Shown: positions 27,075-36,505 of the stretch, piece after piece
Numbering within the stretch: the first letter of the stretch is position 1
Layout: every line of letters begins with the position of its first letter
Assembly: GCA_023383815.1 (NCBI GenBank)
Contig: JAHDYG010000001.1
Coordinates: forward strand, 186,001 to 250,000
Length of the DNA stretch: 64,000 nt
From: Rhodocyclaceae bacterium
Lineage (GTDB): Bacteria > Pseudomonadota > Gammaproteobacteria > Burkholderiales > Rhodocyclaceae
Direction of reading: 5' to 3'
Notes under the pieces: generated by a model
What the model saw: only the letters and a program-made list of their open reading frames with translations
Told to the model about the DNA's origin: nothing
Database searches by the model: none
Made by a program: the position numbers and the translations under genes

Positions 27075-29135
27075 ATGACCCACAACCCGCTCCTCGATTT
27101 CTCCAGCCTGCCGCGCTTCGACGAGATCCGCCCCGAACACGTCGGACCCGCGATCCGTGCGCTGCTCGATGAGAACCGGACGCTGATCGAACGCCTGACG
27201 ACCTCCGAGGAAGCACCGACCTGGGACAGTTTCATTGCTCCGATGACGGCCGCGGGCGAGCGGCTGTCGCACGCCTGGGGAATCGTCGCACACCTGCACA
27301 GCGTGCTGGACGTTCCCGCCTGGCGCGACGCCTACAACGAACTCCTGCCCGAGGTGTCCGGTTTTTACGCCGAGGTCGGACAGAATCTCAGGCTCTACGA
27401 ACGGTACCGTCAACTGAGCGAGCGTCCGGAGTTCGAGGGGCTTCCCGCCGTGCGCCGACGCATCATCGAACATGCGCTGCGCGATTTCCGGCTCGCTGGC
27501 GCCGAACTGCCCGACGCGGTGAAGCCGCGCTTCAAGGAGATCCAGGAGGCGCTCTCGGCACTCGCGGCCAAGTTCTCGGAGAACCTGCTCGATGCCAGCA
27601 AGGCGCATGCCGAATGGGTCGAGGAGGAATCGGTGCTGTCGGGCCTGCCCGAAGACGTCTGCGGTGCCGCACGCAGCGCAGCGGCAAAGGCCGGACGGAC
27701 TGGCTGGAAGTTCACGCTTCAGATGCCGTCCTATCTTCCGGTCATGCAGTATGCGGACGATCGCGCGCTACGCGCCCGCATGTACCGCGCCTACGCGACC
27801 CGCGCATCTGAGCTCGGCGACCCGGCGCTCGACAACGGCCCTCTGATCGGACGGATTCTTGCGCTGCGCGCAGAAGAGGCCCACCTGCTGGGGTATTCGA
27901 ACTACGCCGAAGTCTCACTGGTTGCGAAGATGGCAGAATCGACCGACGAGGTACTGCACTTCCTGCGAGAGCTCGCTGCGCGTGCAAGACCCTTTGCCGA
28001 GCGGGATTTGCAGGAGTTGCGAACCTTCGCTCGTGATGAACTCGGTCTCGACCCGCTCGAACCCTGGGATCTCGCCTACGCGTCCGAAAAGCTGCAGCAG
28101 GCCCGCTACGCCTTCTCGGAACAGGACGTGAAGGAGTACTTTCCCGAGCCGCGCGTGCTCGAAGGGCTGTTCTCGGTGGTTCGCAGACTGTACGGCGTCG
28201 AGGTCACCCCCGAACAGGCGTCCACGTGGGATCCGGATGCCCGCTTCTACCGCATTGCACGCGATGGCGAGACGATCGGTCATTTCTATCTCGACCTGCA
28301 TGCGCGTGAAACGAAACGGGGCGGCGCCTGGATGGATACCGCAAGAAGCCGCTGGCAGACCCCGCTCGGGCTGCGCACGCCCGCAGCCTATCTGGTGTGC
28401 AACTTCTCCGGCCCCGACGGCGATCGCCCGGCAACCTTCACGCACGACGATGTACAGACCCTGTTCCACGAGTTCGGTCACGGCCTGCACCACCTTCTGA
28501 CCCAGGTCGACGAGCTCGAGCTGTCCGGCATCCACGGCGTCGAGTGGGACGCCGTGGAACTTCCGAGCCAGTTCATGGAGAACTTCTGCTGGGAATGGGA
28601 CGTGCTGCGTGAGATGACGGCGCATGTCGAAACCGGAGCGCCCCTGCCGCGCGAGCTGTTCGACAAGATGATCGCTGCACGCAACTTCCAAAGTGGCATG
28701 CAGACCCTGCGCCAGATCGAGTTTGCGCTCTTCGACCTGCTCCTGCACAGCGAGCAGCAGGCCAACGCCGGCCCGGTTCCGATCAACGAGGTGATGGCAC
28801 TGCTCGACCGCGTACGGGCCGAAGTCGCCGTGCTCCACCCGCCTGAGTGGCACCGCTTCCCGCACAGCTTTTCCCACATCTTCGCGGGCGGCTATGCGGC
28901 GGGCTACTATAGCTACAAATGGGCCGAGGTCCTGTCGGCCGATGCATTCGAGGCCTTCGAGGAAGTTCGCCCGACCCATGGCACGGTTCTCGATCCGGCG
29001 ACCGGCGAGCGTTTCTGGCGCGAGATTCTGGCGGTCGGGGGCAGCCGCCCGGCGATCGAATCATTCAAGGCCTTTCGCGGACGCGAGCCGCTTGTGGACG
29101 CGCTCCTCAGACACAACGGAATGGTGACGGCATGA
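27075..29135 (+). CDS. prlC: Oligopeptidase A (M3 zinc peptidase)
   Basis: A 686-residue cytoplasmic zinc metallopeptidase that degrades short peptides, including cleaved signal peptides. The zinc site HEFGHGLHH is near residue 465, with the third ligand Glu downstream in the GVEWDAVELPSQFMENF region, which is typical of M3A enzymes. The length matches E. coli PrlC. Its TGA overlaps the ATG of the next gene (ATGA), as often seen with DUF4124/glutaredoxin-like genes. The ribosome site before ATG 27075 is weak. Confidence 0.96.
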   Translation: MTHNPLLDFSSLPRFDEIRPEHVGPAIRALLDENRTLIERLTTSEEAPTWDSFIAPMTAAGERLSHAWGIVAHLHSVLDVPAWRDAYNELLPEVSGFYAEVGQNLRLYERYRQLSERPEFEGLPAVRRRIIEHALRDFRLAGAELPDAVKPRFKEIQEALSALAAKFSENLLDASKAHAEWVEEESVLSGLPEDVCGAARSAAAKAGRTGWKFTLQMPSYLPVMQYADDRALRARMYRAYATRASELGDPALDNGPLIGRILALRAEEAHLLGYSNYAEVSLVAKMAESTDEVLHFLRELAARARPFAERDLQELRTFARDELGLDPLEPWDLAYASEKLQQARYAFSEQDVKEYFPEPRVLEGLFSVVRRLYGVEVTPEQASTWDPDARFYRIARDGETIGHFYLDLHARETKRGGAWMDTARSRWQTPLGLRTPAAYLVCNFSGPDGDRPATFTHDDVQTLFHEFGHGLHHLLTQVDELELSGIHGVEWDAVELPSQFMENFCWEWDVLREMTAHVETGAPLPRELFDKMIAARNFQSGMQTLRQIEFALFDLLLHSEQQANAGPVPINEVMALLDRVRAEVAVLHPPEWHRFPHSFSHIFAGGYAAGYYSYKWAEVLSADAFEAFEEVRPTHGTVLDPATGERFWREILAVGGSRPAIESFKAFRGREPLVDALLRHNGMVTA

Positions 29136-29617
29136 GAATCCCTGCTGCTCTGGCATTCAGCCTGGTTGCGTTTGCACTCGCCACGGGGACCGTATTCGCA
29201 GGCAAGGTCTATCACTGGAAGGACGAACAGGGTCGTTCGCACTTCTCCGATCGCCCTCCCCCGGAAGCACGTGAAGTCGAGGAAAGGCGGGTATTCACGG
29301 GCACACCGGACCCCGCCCTGCCGTTCGCGGTCCGCCAGGCTGCCGAGAACTTTCCGGTAACGATCTATGTATCCGATGAGTGCGGTGACCCTTGCGAGCG
29401 GGCTCGTGCCTTGCTGAACGAAAGAAGAATTCCGTTCAAGGAGCACAACCTGGTCACCGAAGAGGATGTCGAAGCCTACCGCAAGGTCTTCGATGGATCC
29501 GTCACGGTGCCGGCCGCCACGGTCGGCACCCGTCAGCTCAGGGGGTTCGAGGCCGGCGCCTGGAATGCCTTGCTCGACAGCGCCGGCTACCCGAGGGAGC
29601 CGTTGCCGGTACGCTGA
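29132..29617 (+). CDS. Exported DUF4124/glutaredoxin-like protein
   Basis: A 161-residue periplasmic protein. A signal peptide (about 1-23, ending TVFA) is followed by a DUF4124 segment (VYHWKDEQGRSHFSDRPPP). A glutaredoxin-like domain (about 75-158) begins VTIYVSDECGDPCERARALL. The cysteines form a CxxxC (CGDPC) instead of the glutaredoxin CxxC. TVPAATVG matches the cis-Pro glutathione-binding loop. The ATG at 29132 overlaps the prlC stop. A thiol-redox role in the envelope is plausible but unproven. Confidence 0.8.
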   Translation: MRIPAALAFSLVAFALATGTVFAGKVYHWKDEQGRSHFSDRPPPEAREVEERRVFTGTPDPALPFAVRQAAENFPVTIYVSDECGDPCERARALLNERRIPFKEHNLVTEEDVEAYRKVFDGSVTVPAATVGTRQLRGFEAGAWNALLDSAGYPREPLPVR

Positions 29618-29793
29618 ACGAGACTCGTCCGCGCATCGATACGACATCCGGATTTCATGCGAGGGCATACCGGTATGGACTTTTCCTCCCAAACGGGATA
29701 AAAGGGCTCCCTTGCAGCCTCCAGTCGGCGTCCCACGAGGAATACAGAACGAAGGGGCTGCACGCCAACGTTCGATTCCCACGAGGAGGAGCC

Positions 29794-30678
29794 ATGCATT
29801 TCCATCGTTTCTGCATCATTCTTTGCTGCCTTGCCGCGACCCTGACGAACGCGGCCTCGGCAGCGACCGACACCCTCGACAAGCTGCGGCGCGGCCAACC
29901 GCTCGTGATCGGCTACGTCGACCAGAATCTGCCGTTCAGCACATCCGAGGGCAATCCTGAAGCCCCGAAAGGGTTCACGATCGACATCTGCCGACAGGTC
30001 GTGGAGCAACTCCAGCGAAGCCTGAAATTGCCGGCAACACCCGTGCAGTATCGGGTCGTCACCTTCGACACCCGTTTCAGCGCCCTCGACAGCAACGAGA
30101 TCGATCTCGAATGTGCGTCCACGACCGTGACCCGCTCGCGCATGGAGAAATATCGCTTCACGCCCTCGTATTACGTGACCGGCGTCCGCCTGCTGGTCGC
30201 AAAGGGCAGCGACATCCAGTCGCTCGAACAGCTCGCACGCCAGCCGGTCGCGATCGTGACGAACACCACGGGTGAAGCACTGGTTCGCAAGCAGGACGAA
30301 CTGGCCAGCCTGCAGCTCGACCTGAAGGTCTATGAAAGCACCGAGGCCGCCGTCGAGGCCGTCGTCAAAGGGGAGGTCAAGGCCTTTCCATTCGACGAGA
30401 TCCTCCTCTACGCCTTCATCGCGGGCCGACCGAATGGCGCCACCGAGCTCGACGTGGTCGGCCGCTTCCTGTCGATCGAGCCCTATGGGCTGATGATGCG
30501 CCTGTCCGACGGAGCGTTCGAGCAGGCGGTTTCAGCTTCGCTCGCCGACGTGCTGTCGACCCGCGAAGCGGTCAGGACCTACGAGAAATGGTTTCGCAAC
30601 GATGAACTCGACGCACCGATGAACCGCCTGACCAAGGAAGTGTTCACGATGCCGTCGCGGGATCCCGCATTCCCCTGA
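29794..30678 (+). CDS. Orphan amino-acid-type periplasmic binding protein
   Basis: A 294-residue SBP family 3 protein. A signal peptide (about 1-23, ending AASA) precedes a two-lobed domain with LVIGYVDQNLPFS, GFTIDICRQV, SNEIDLECASTTVTRSRMEKYRFTPSY and DEILLYAF. This is typical of glutamate/aspartate or polar amino-acid ABC receptors. No permease or ATPase gene is adjacent, so it is an orphan receptor or a partner for a transporter elsewhere. ATG 29794 has a strong GAGGAGGA site. The 176 bp before it hold no gene that I can see. Confidence 0.82.
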   Translation: MHFHRFCIILCCLAATLTNAASAATDTLDKLRRGQPLVIGYVDQNLPFSTSEGNPEAPKGFTIDICRQVVEQLQRSLKLPATPVQYRVVTFDTRFSALDSNEIDLECASTTVTRSRMEKYRFTPSYYVTGVRLLVAKGSDIQSLEQLARQPVAIVTNTTGEALVRKQDELASLQLDLKVYESTEAAVEAVVKGEVKAFPFDEILLYAFIAGRPNGATELDVVGRFLSIEPYGLMMRLSDGAFEQAVSASLADVLSTREAVRTYEKWFRNDELDAPMNRLTKEVFTMPSRDPAFP

Positions 30679-30709
30679 GCCGTCGTACGGAAGGTCCCGC
30701 CCCCGCAGC

Positions 30710-31510
30710 TCAGACGGCCCGCGGGGGGGGCTCAGCGCCACGCCCCGCCACCCGGTTGCTGATCCGCACGTAGTCCTCCACGGTCAGGCGCTCGCCTCTC
30801 AGTCCCGGATCGATCCCGAGCGCTGCGTAATCCTCTTCGGCCAGGAATTCGCGAAGTGTGTTGCGCAAGGTCTTGCGCCGCTGGCCGAACGCTGCGGCCA
30901 CAACGCGTCCGAGCACCGCATCGTCGCGCGCCATGAGTTGCTCGGGTGGCAGCGGCTCCAGGCGAACGATGCTGGACATCACCTTCGGGGCCGGACGAAA
31001 TGCGCCGGGCTGCACGTCGAAAAGCCGTGCCATCCGGAAGCGGTACTGGAGCATCACCGACAGACGTCCATACTCAGCGGTGCCGGCCTGCGCCACCATG
31101 CGCATCACCACATCCTTCTGCAGCATGAAGGTCATGTCGCGCACACGCGCGGCAAATGATGCGAGGTGAAAGAGCAGCGGCGTCGAGATGTTGTACGGCA
31201 GATTGCCGACCACACGCAACGGAGCACCCAGACCTCCGAAGTCGAAGGCCAGGGCATCGCCTTCGTGAATCGTGAGCCGTTCAGGCGGAAAACGCTCGCG
31301 CAGTCGCGCGATCAGATCGCGGTCGATCTCCACGACATGCAAACAGGATAGCCTGGCAACGAGCGGCTCGGTCATCGCCCCCAGTCCGGGGCCGATCTCG
31401 ACCATGAGGTCGTCCGCGCCCGGAGCGATCGCGTCGATGATCCGCCGGATGGTGTTCGGATCAACCAGGAAGTTCTGCCCGAAGCGCTTGCGGGCCCGAT
31501 GTTCGCTCAC
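30710..31510 (-). CDS. rsmA: 16S rRNA (adenine-1518/1519-N6)-dimethyltransferase
   Basis: A 266-residue KsgA/RsmA methyltransferase that dimethylates two adjacent adenines in the 3' hairpin of 16S rRNA. The N-terminal [14 protein letters not shown] loop [10 protein letters not shown] and catalytic NLPYN motif ([10 protein letters not shown]) are present, as are [12 protein letters not shown] and other C-terminal family features. It overlaps pdxA by ATGA, forming the classic lptD-surA-pdxA-rsmA order. A run of eight G (30723-30730 on the plus strand) lies within the codons for the final residues. Confidence 0.97.
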   Translation of the reverse strand: MSEHRARKRFGQNFLVDPNTIRRIIDAIAPGADDLMVEIGPGLGAMTEPLVARLSCLHVVEIDRDLIARLRERFPPERLTIHEGDALAFDFGGLGAPLRVVGNLPYNISTPLLFHLASFAARVRDMTFMLQKDVVMRMVAQAGTAEYGRLSVMLQYRFRMARLFDVQPGAFRPAPKVMSSIVRLEPLPPEQLMARDDAVLGRVVAAAFGQRRKTLRNTLREFLAEEDYAALGIDPGLRGERLTVEDYVRISNRVAGRGAEPPPRAV

Positions 31511-32508
31511 GCTGACGCATTCGCCGCGCGGCGGCGAGCCTCGACCATCGAGATCGCCAGATCGACCGCGGCGAACAGGCTGCCGGGATCGGCCCGGCCC
31601 GTGCCGGCCAAATCGAGCGCGGTCCCGTGATCGACCGATGTCCGGATGATCGGCAGCCCGAGCGTCACATTCACGCCACCGCCGAAGCTCGCGTGCTTGA
31701 GCACCGGCAAGCCTTGATCGTGATACATCGCCAGCACGGCATCGCCCAGTTGCAGCGTGTGCGGCACGAACAGCGTGTCAGCCGGAAGCGGTCCGAGAAG
31801 GTGCATGCCCTCGGCACGCAACCGGTCGAGCACGGGCGTGATGACCTCGATCTCCTCGCGCCCCATGTGGCCCCCTTCGCCGGCATGCGGATTGAGTCCG
31901 GCGACGAGGATGCACGGAGTATCGACACCGAAGCGAACGCGCAGATCCGCGTGCAGGATCCGCAGCGTCTCCTCGAGCAGCTCACGGGTCACTGCCGCGG
32001 GAACACTCGCCAAAGGTAGATGTGTCGTGGCCAGGGCAACCCGCATGCCTGCCCCCACGAGCATCATCACTACCCGGTGCGCCCCGGTGCGCCGCGCCAG
32101 GTATTCGGTATGTCCCGTGAAGGCGATCCCGGCATCGTTGAGGACGGCCTTGTGCACCGGCGCCGTCACCATTGCGTCGAACGCCCCCTGCCGACAACCG
32201 TCGATCGCGCGATCGAGCATCTCGAGCACATAGGGTGCATTCGCCGGATCGACCCGTCCGGCAACCACCTGCGCGCGCAGCGGCACGTCGCAGACCTCCA
32301 GCGTCGCCGTTCCGTTCGGGCGGTCCGCTTGCCGGTCGGTTACGGCGACGTTCCCCGCAAGCGCCCCGAGACGCGAGCCGATCAACTCGCGACTGCCGAC
32401 GACGACCAACCGCGCCCGCCAGCGCCGGAGGGCCAGTTGTGCGCACAGCTCGGGACCGACTCCGGCCGGCTCGCCGCTCGTCACGGCAATCACCGGCTCA
32501 CAGCTCAC
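31507..32508 (-). CDS. pdxA: 4-hydroxythreonine-4-phosphate dehydrogenase
   Basis: A 333-residue NAD-dependent, metal-binding dehydrogenase of pyridoxal phosphate synthesis. Motifs are [35 protein letters not shown] (metal His), [10 protein letters not shown] and [11 protein letters not shown] chose GTG at 32508 because GGGAGG lies six bases upstream and the conserved domain starts immediately. A frame extending upstream to 32691 would run through the end of surA. It overlaps rsmA by 4 bp and follows surA by 31 bp. Confidence 0.95.
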   Translation of the reverse strand: MSCEPVIAVTSGEPAGVGPELCAQLALRRWRARLVVVGSRELIGSRLGALAGNVAVTDRQADRPNGTATLEVCDVPLRAQVVAGRVDPANAPYVLEMLDRAIDGCRQGAFDAMVTAPVHKAVLNDAGIAFTGHTEYLARRTGAHRVVMMLVGAGMRVALATTHLPLASVPAAVTRELLEETLRILHADLRVRFGVDTPCILVAGLNPHAGEGGHMGREEIEVITPVLDRLRAEGMHLLGPLPADTLFVPHTLQLGDAVLAMYHDQGLPVLKHASFGGGVNVTLGLPIIRTSVDHGTALDLAGTGRADPGSLFAAVDLAISMVEARRRAANASA

Positions 32509-32539
32509 GAGCGCCTCCCGGGCTGATTCACTGCGCGCT

Positions 32540-33871
32540 TCAATCCTGTTCGATCCGGTACTCGACGTAGGTGCTGTCGCGCAACTCGCGCACCCACTCC
32601 TCATAGGCCTCGCTGGCCTTGCGCTCGCGCAGCGCGTTCCGGGCCGCATTGCGCTTGCGCTCGCCCGACACGTCCTGCATGCGCCGCTCATGGACCTGGA
32701 TCAGATGCCAGCCGAAGGGCGAACGCACGGGCTGACTCACCTCACCCGGTCCGAGCGCGTTCATCGCCCGCTCGAACTCGGGCACCGTGTCACCCTGAAG
32801 GATCCAGCCCAGCTCACCGCCTTTCGCCGCAGACAGGTCGGCCGAATGAGCCCGCGCCAGATCGGCAAAGCTCTCGCCATTGACGATGCGCTCGCGCAGC
32901 GCGATCAGTCGCGCCTGCGCCTCCGTATCGGAGAGGACCTCCGAGGTCCGCAGCAGGATGTGGCTCGCCCGGGTCTGTTCCTGCCGTTCGGCCCCCGTCG
33001 TGCCACCACGGCGGAAGTCGACCAGCTTCACGATGTGCAGTCCGGCCGGACTGCGCAGTACCGGCGCCAGTTCGCCGGGTTTCAGCCCCTGCACGGCCTC
33101 GGCGAACAGCGCAGGCAACCGGTCGGCGCTGCGCCAGCCGATCAGCCCGCCCTGAACGGCATCGGGCGCATCGGAATAGGAGGCGGCAACCTTTCCGAAG
33201 TCTTCGCCCCCCGTCAGCAGCTTCATGATCTCATCCGCCCTTGCCGACAGGCGCGCAAGATCCTGTTGCGTGGGGCTCTCTGGCGCGCGCAGCAGAATGT
33301 GGGCGATCAGGGCCTCCGTACCCGAGAAGGCGTCTGGTGTACTCGCAAGAAAATTGTCGACCTCGGCGTCGGTCACGGTGATCCGGCTCTCGACCTCACG
33401 CTCGCGCAACTGGTCGAACAGCATCTCGGCGCGGATCTGGGAACGGAAGCGATCCCAGGAAATCCCGTCGGCCGCAAGCGCCGACCGCAATTCCGCTTCG
33501 GACAAGCCGTTGTTCTCGGCGATCCGGCCCACCGCCCGCTCGAGCATTGCATCGGTGATGCGCAGACCGGTTTCCTCGGCATACTGGAACTGGGCACGCT
33601 CGACGATGAGCCGCTCCAGCACCTGCCGCTCCAGCACTTCTGCCGGCGGCAGTTCGACGCCCTGACGCTCGAGCTGGCGCGCTGCCTGACGGGAACGTTC
33701 GCGCAGTTCGACGGCGGTGATGACCTCCTTGTTGACCACGGCGACGACGCGATCGACCTCGGTCGCGGGACGCGCGACGGCCGCCGGCAGAAAAAGCAGG
33801 TTCGCGACAGCGAGAAGGGAGATGCCGAAGACGAGGTTGCGTGCGGAGCGAAGGAAAGGGTGTCGGTTCAT
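32540..33871 (-). CDS. surA: Periplasmic chaperone/peptidyl-prolyl isomerase SurA
   Basis: A 443-residue periplasmic chaperone for outer-membrane beta-barrel proteins. A signal peptide (about 1-33, ending AVA-RPA) is followed by the N-terminal chaperone domain (VDRVVAVVNKEVITAVEL) and two parvulin domains (beginning near ALIAHILLR and ASHILLRT). A short C-terminal helix follows. ATG 33871 begins the signal sequence; upstream in-frame codons are not plausible. It lies 59 bp downstream of lptD, whose product needs SurA for assembly. Confidence 0.96.
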   Translation of the reverse strand: MNRHPFLRSARNLVFGISLLAVANLLFLPAAVARPATEVDRVVAVVNKEVITAVELRERSRQAARQLERQGVELPPAEVLERQVLERLIVERAQFQYAEETGLRITDAMLERAVGRIAENNGLSEAELRSALAADGISWDRFRSQIRAEMLFDQLREREVESRITVTDAEVDNFLASTPDAFSGTEALIAHILLRAPESPTQQDLARLSARADEIMKLLTGGEDFGKVAASYSDAPDAVQGGLIGWRSADRLPALFAEAVQGLKPGELAPVLRSPAGLHIVKLVDFRRGGTTGAERQEQTRASHILLRTSEVLSDTEAQARLIALRERIVNGESFADLARAHSADLSAAKGGELGWILQGDTVPEFERAMNALGPGEVSQPVRSPFGWHLIQVHERRMQDVSGERKRNAARNALRERKASEAYEEWVRELRDSTYVEYRIEQD

Positions 33872-33930
33872 GAGTCTCTTGGGTTCCGATAGTCTCGATT
33901 GCGGATAGGTCTTCTGTAGGCGATACGCGA

Positions 33931-36369
33931 TCACTCGGCGCCGAAGAAACGATCGGAGATCGGATCGTCGATCCTTCCGTAGCCCGGGACGCTGCGCCGG
34001 AGCAGGCTCAGCGGACTGTTTCCGACACTGCCCAGGCCCTTCAGTTCGAGCTGGACGAACAGTGCGTTGGTCACACGGTCTGGATTGGTTGCGAACCTGT
34101 GAACGGCGGTCCGCAGGATCCAGCAGCCGCACTCGCTGAGGTATTCCACGCCGCCGATTGCCTCGGTAACGCGTTTTTCCTTCAGTGAGCGGGTGATCCG
34201 CCCCACCCCGTACCAGCGCCCTCCCAGCGGCCACTGCGCCGACACATCAAGGTCCTCCAGCACATCGCGCGAGAAACGGTAGCCGAAATTCAGGGCCTTG
34301 GCAAAACCGCGCTGATGCCGCACATAGAAGTTGAAGCGCTCGGTCAGTCCGGAGGAAGGACTGTACTGCCAGGCCGATTCGATGGCAGTGCGCGGCGTCA
34401 TCCGGCTGCTCAGCGCTGCAAGCAGATCGGTACGACGGCTCGTGCGCAGGGACTCGACCGGCGTACGGCCGAGTTCGTTGAGGCTCACCCGCTGATCCGA
34501 AAAATAGTAGCGCTGCCCGAGCGTCAGCCGCAGCCGTTCGATGCCGGTCGCCGGCTCGATCAACCGGGTCGTCACGGCCGCCGTGAGCTGATTGGAATCA
34601 GCGATCCGGTCGCCGCCGGCGTAACGCATCTCCGAGAAGATCTGCGCGAATCCGAAATCGTATCGAGCCGAATCAAATACCGGAATGTCGTCCTGACGGC
34701 TGTATGGCACCTTCACGTAGAAGAGCCGCGGTTCAAGGCTCTGCTGGTAGTCGTGGCCGAAGAGGTGAACGGTGCGATCGAAGAACAGGCCTCCGTCGAC
34801 CGACAGGATCGGCAAGGAACGCGTGATCGACTTCCGTCCGCCGACGAGCGGGTGGTCGAGCTCGTAACGCGTATGGTGAAGCGAAATCCTCGGCGTAAGG
34901 TAGTAGCCCGGACGCTCGAATGGAAACGAGACCTGCGGATACAGCGTCAACCGGTCGCCTTCGGCCCGATCGGCATCTGCATGGGCGAACCGGGCGTACT
35001 CGCCGGCAAAGGCGAACTGCGCGCCACCCGGCAGGTTGCCCGCCCCGGTGTTGAACTGGATCTGCGGCAGCCTGCGATAGGGGTCGTCACCGGACAGGGT
35101 CTGGTAGCTCTGCACCAGACCGGCCAGGTTCCACCAGCCCCCGTTGTAGTGCAGCCGTGCCTCGCGCAGGAGATTGACCTTCGAGGCAACCGAAACCCGG
35201 GTGCTCAGATCCTCGAAGTACTGATCGTCGGATACGCCGTTGTAGTCGACCGATGCGTACAGTCTCGGGCTCAGCATCTGCTGGTGCTGGAATGACGCGA
35301 GCGAGCGTCGCTCGCCGCTGACGCGGTCGCTCGGCAGCCATTCCAGGCGCGCCTGCCCCTGGCTGACCGGGGTCAGGTAGCGGAACTCGCCTGCGAGCTG
35401 GAGGCCACGCCGGCCCATGAAGCGCGGCGCGAGGGTCGCGTCGTAGTTGGGCGCGATGTTCCAGTAGTAGGGCACGGAGATGTCGAGCCCCGTCTTGTTC
35501 GACATTCCGACGGTCGGCACGAGAAACCCGGACTGGCGCTGCTCGGCCAGGGGGAACTCGATCCACGGCCACCAGAGGATCGGTACGTCCTTGAACACGA
35601 GCTTACTGCCGCGGGCGCGCCCGATCTCGCGGTCATAGTCGAGTTCCAGATCCTCAGCCTGGATGTACCAGGCCGGATCGTCCGGTTCGCACGTCGACCA
35701 GGTCGCGTTGGCCAGGCGGTACTGGTTCTCTCCCTCGAACAGCAGCGCATCGCCGCGGCCGCTGCCCGTCACTTCGACCGGCTCCGCACCGAACCGGTCG
35801 TCGTCACGCAAGCGTGACCGCCGCTTGAAGCTGTAGGCCGGTGAGCGCAACTCGCCGACCCACTCGTGAAGAATCAACTGTGCCCACGACCCGGTGAGCC
35901 AGCCGTCACCCTTCTCGACCCGTACCTTGCCTTCAGCCGTGACCTGGTCCAGCAGTTCATCGTAGGCCAACCGGTCGGCCGTCAGCACGATGTCATCTCG
36001 CCGCATCTGGGCGTCGCCCTCGGCCACCAGCTCAACCGTACGCACGCCCGTGATGCGCAGCGCCCGGACTTCGGTCTGGCCGGGCGTGCCGGGCGTGCCG
36101 GCCCCGGATGCTGCGGGTGCCGTGGCGGCACTCGGCCGCGCCTGCGGCCGCGGATCCGGTCTTCCCACCCCCACCCCGACCGGATTCGTGCCGACCGGCG
36201 CATCGATCGCCTGCGATGACGCAGGTCTGGAAAGTGGCGCTGGCACCACGGCGCCGGCACCCGCTGCGGGCTGGGCCCGAACCAGATCCGGCGCCACGAC
36301 GAGCGGGCTCATCCCGCCCGCCTGCACCGCTGCCGACAGGCCGCACAGCAACAGGGGCAGGATCTTCAT
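33931..36369 (-). CDS. lptD: LPS-assembly protein LptD
   Basis: An 812-residue outer-membrane beta-barrel that, with LptE, inserts lipopolysaccharide into the outer leaflet. A signal peptide (MKILPLLLCGLSAAVQA) is followed by a Pro/Ala-rich linker (about 25-95), the OstA jelly-roll domain (about 95-220), then the barrel. The mature part has only three cysteines: one in WSTCEPDD, and two in the C-terminal SECGCW. The first of the four cysteines of E. coli LptD has no counterpart, so one of the two disulfides seen there cannot form. ATG 36369 is chosen for its signal peptide. It is the first gene of lptD-surA-pdxA-rsmA and divergent from amgK. Confidence 0.95.
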   Translation of the reverse strand: MKILPLLLCGLSAAVQAGGMSPLVVAPDLVRAQPAAGAGAVVPAPLSRPASSQAIDAPVGTNPVGVGVGRPDPRPQARPSAATAPAASGAGTPGTPGQTEVRALRITGVRTVELVAEGDAQMRRDDIVLTADRLAYDELLDQVTAEGKVRVEKGDGWLTGSWAQLILHEWVGELRSPAYSFKRRSRLRDDDRFGAEPVEVTGSGRGDALLFEGENQYRLANATWSTCEPDDPAWYIQAEDLELDYDREIGRARGSKLVFKDVPILWWPWIEFPLAEQRQSGFLVPTVGMSNKTGLDISVPYYWNIAPNYDATLAPRFMGRRGLQLAGEFRYLTPVSQGQARLEWLPSDRVSGERRSLASFQHQQMLSPRLYASVDYNGVSDDQYFEDLSTRVSVASKVNLLREARLHYNGGWWNLAGLVQSYQTLSGDDPYRRLPQIQFNTGAGNLPGGAQFAFAGEYARFAHADADRAEGDRLTLYPQVSFPFERPGYYLTPRISLHHTRYELDHPLVGGRKSITRSLPILSVDGGLFFDRTVHLFGHDYQQSLEPRLFYVKVPYSRQDDIPVFDSARYDFGFAQIFSEMRYAGGDRIADSNQLTAAVTTRLIEPATGIERLRLTLGQRYYFSDQRVSLNELGRTPVESLRTSRRTDLLAALSSRMTPRTAIESAWQYSPSSGLTERFNFYVRHQRGFAKALNFGYRFSRDVLEDLDVSAQWPLGGRWYGVGRITRSLKEKRVTEAIGGVEYLSECGCWILRTAVHRFATNPDRVTNALFVQLELKGLGSVGNSPLSLLRRSVPGYGRIDDPISDRFFGAE

Positions 36370-36462
36370 CCGCGGTTTCAAACGAGCTGCGCGCAAGCGC
36401 TTCTCCCGGAGCGGGTCCGCGGTCTCCCGAACGGGGTCGGAACGGGCGCAGACAGGGTCATC

Positions 36463-36482
36463 TGGTAAAGTTGCGGATTTTA
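36463..36482. promoter_or_regulatory. Possible divergent promoters of amgK (+) and lptD (-)
   Basis: The 136-bp divergent region contains TGGTAAAGT on the plus strand (36463-36471), an extended -10 form pointing toward amgK. It also contains TAAAAT on the minus strand (36477-36482) pointing toward lptD. Convincing -35 boxes are not apparent. Confidence 0.35.
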
Positions 36483-36505
36483 CACCAAGGCTTGTGGAGA
36501 ACCCG

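Noticed and set aside
30700..30727. CCCCCGC/GCGGGGG inverted repeat at the rsmA 3' end as terminator
   Set aside because: The stem is 7 bp with a 14-base loop, overlaps rsmA codons and lacks a T run, so support is too weak.
32509..32691. Upstream extension of pdxA
   Set aside because: It would overlap the surA 3' end. The GTG at 32508 has a good ribosome site and starts the conserved domain.
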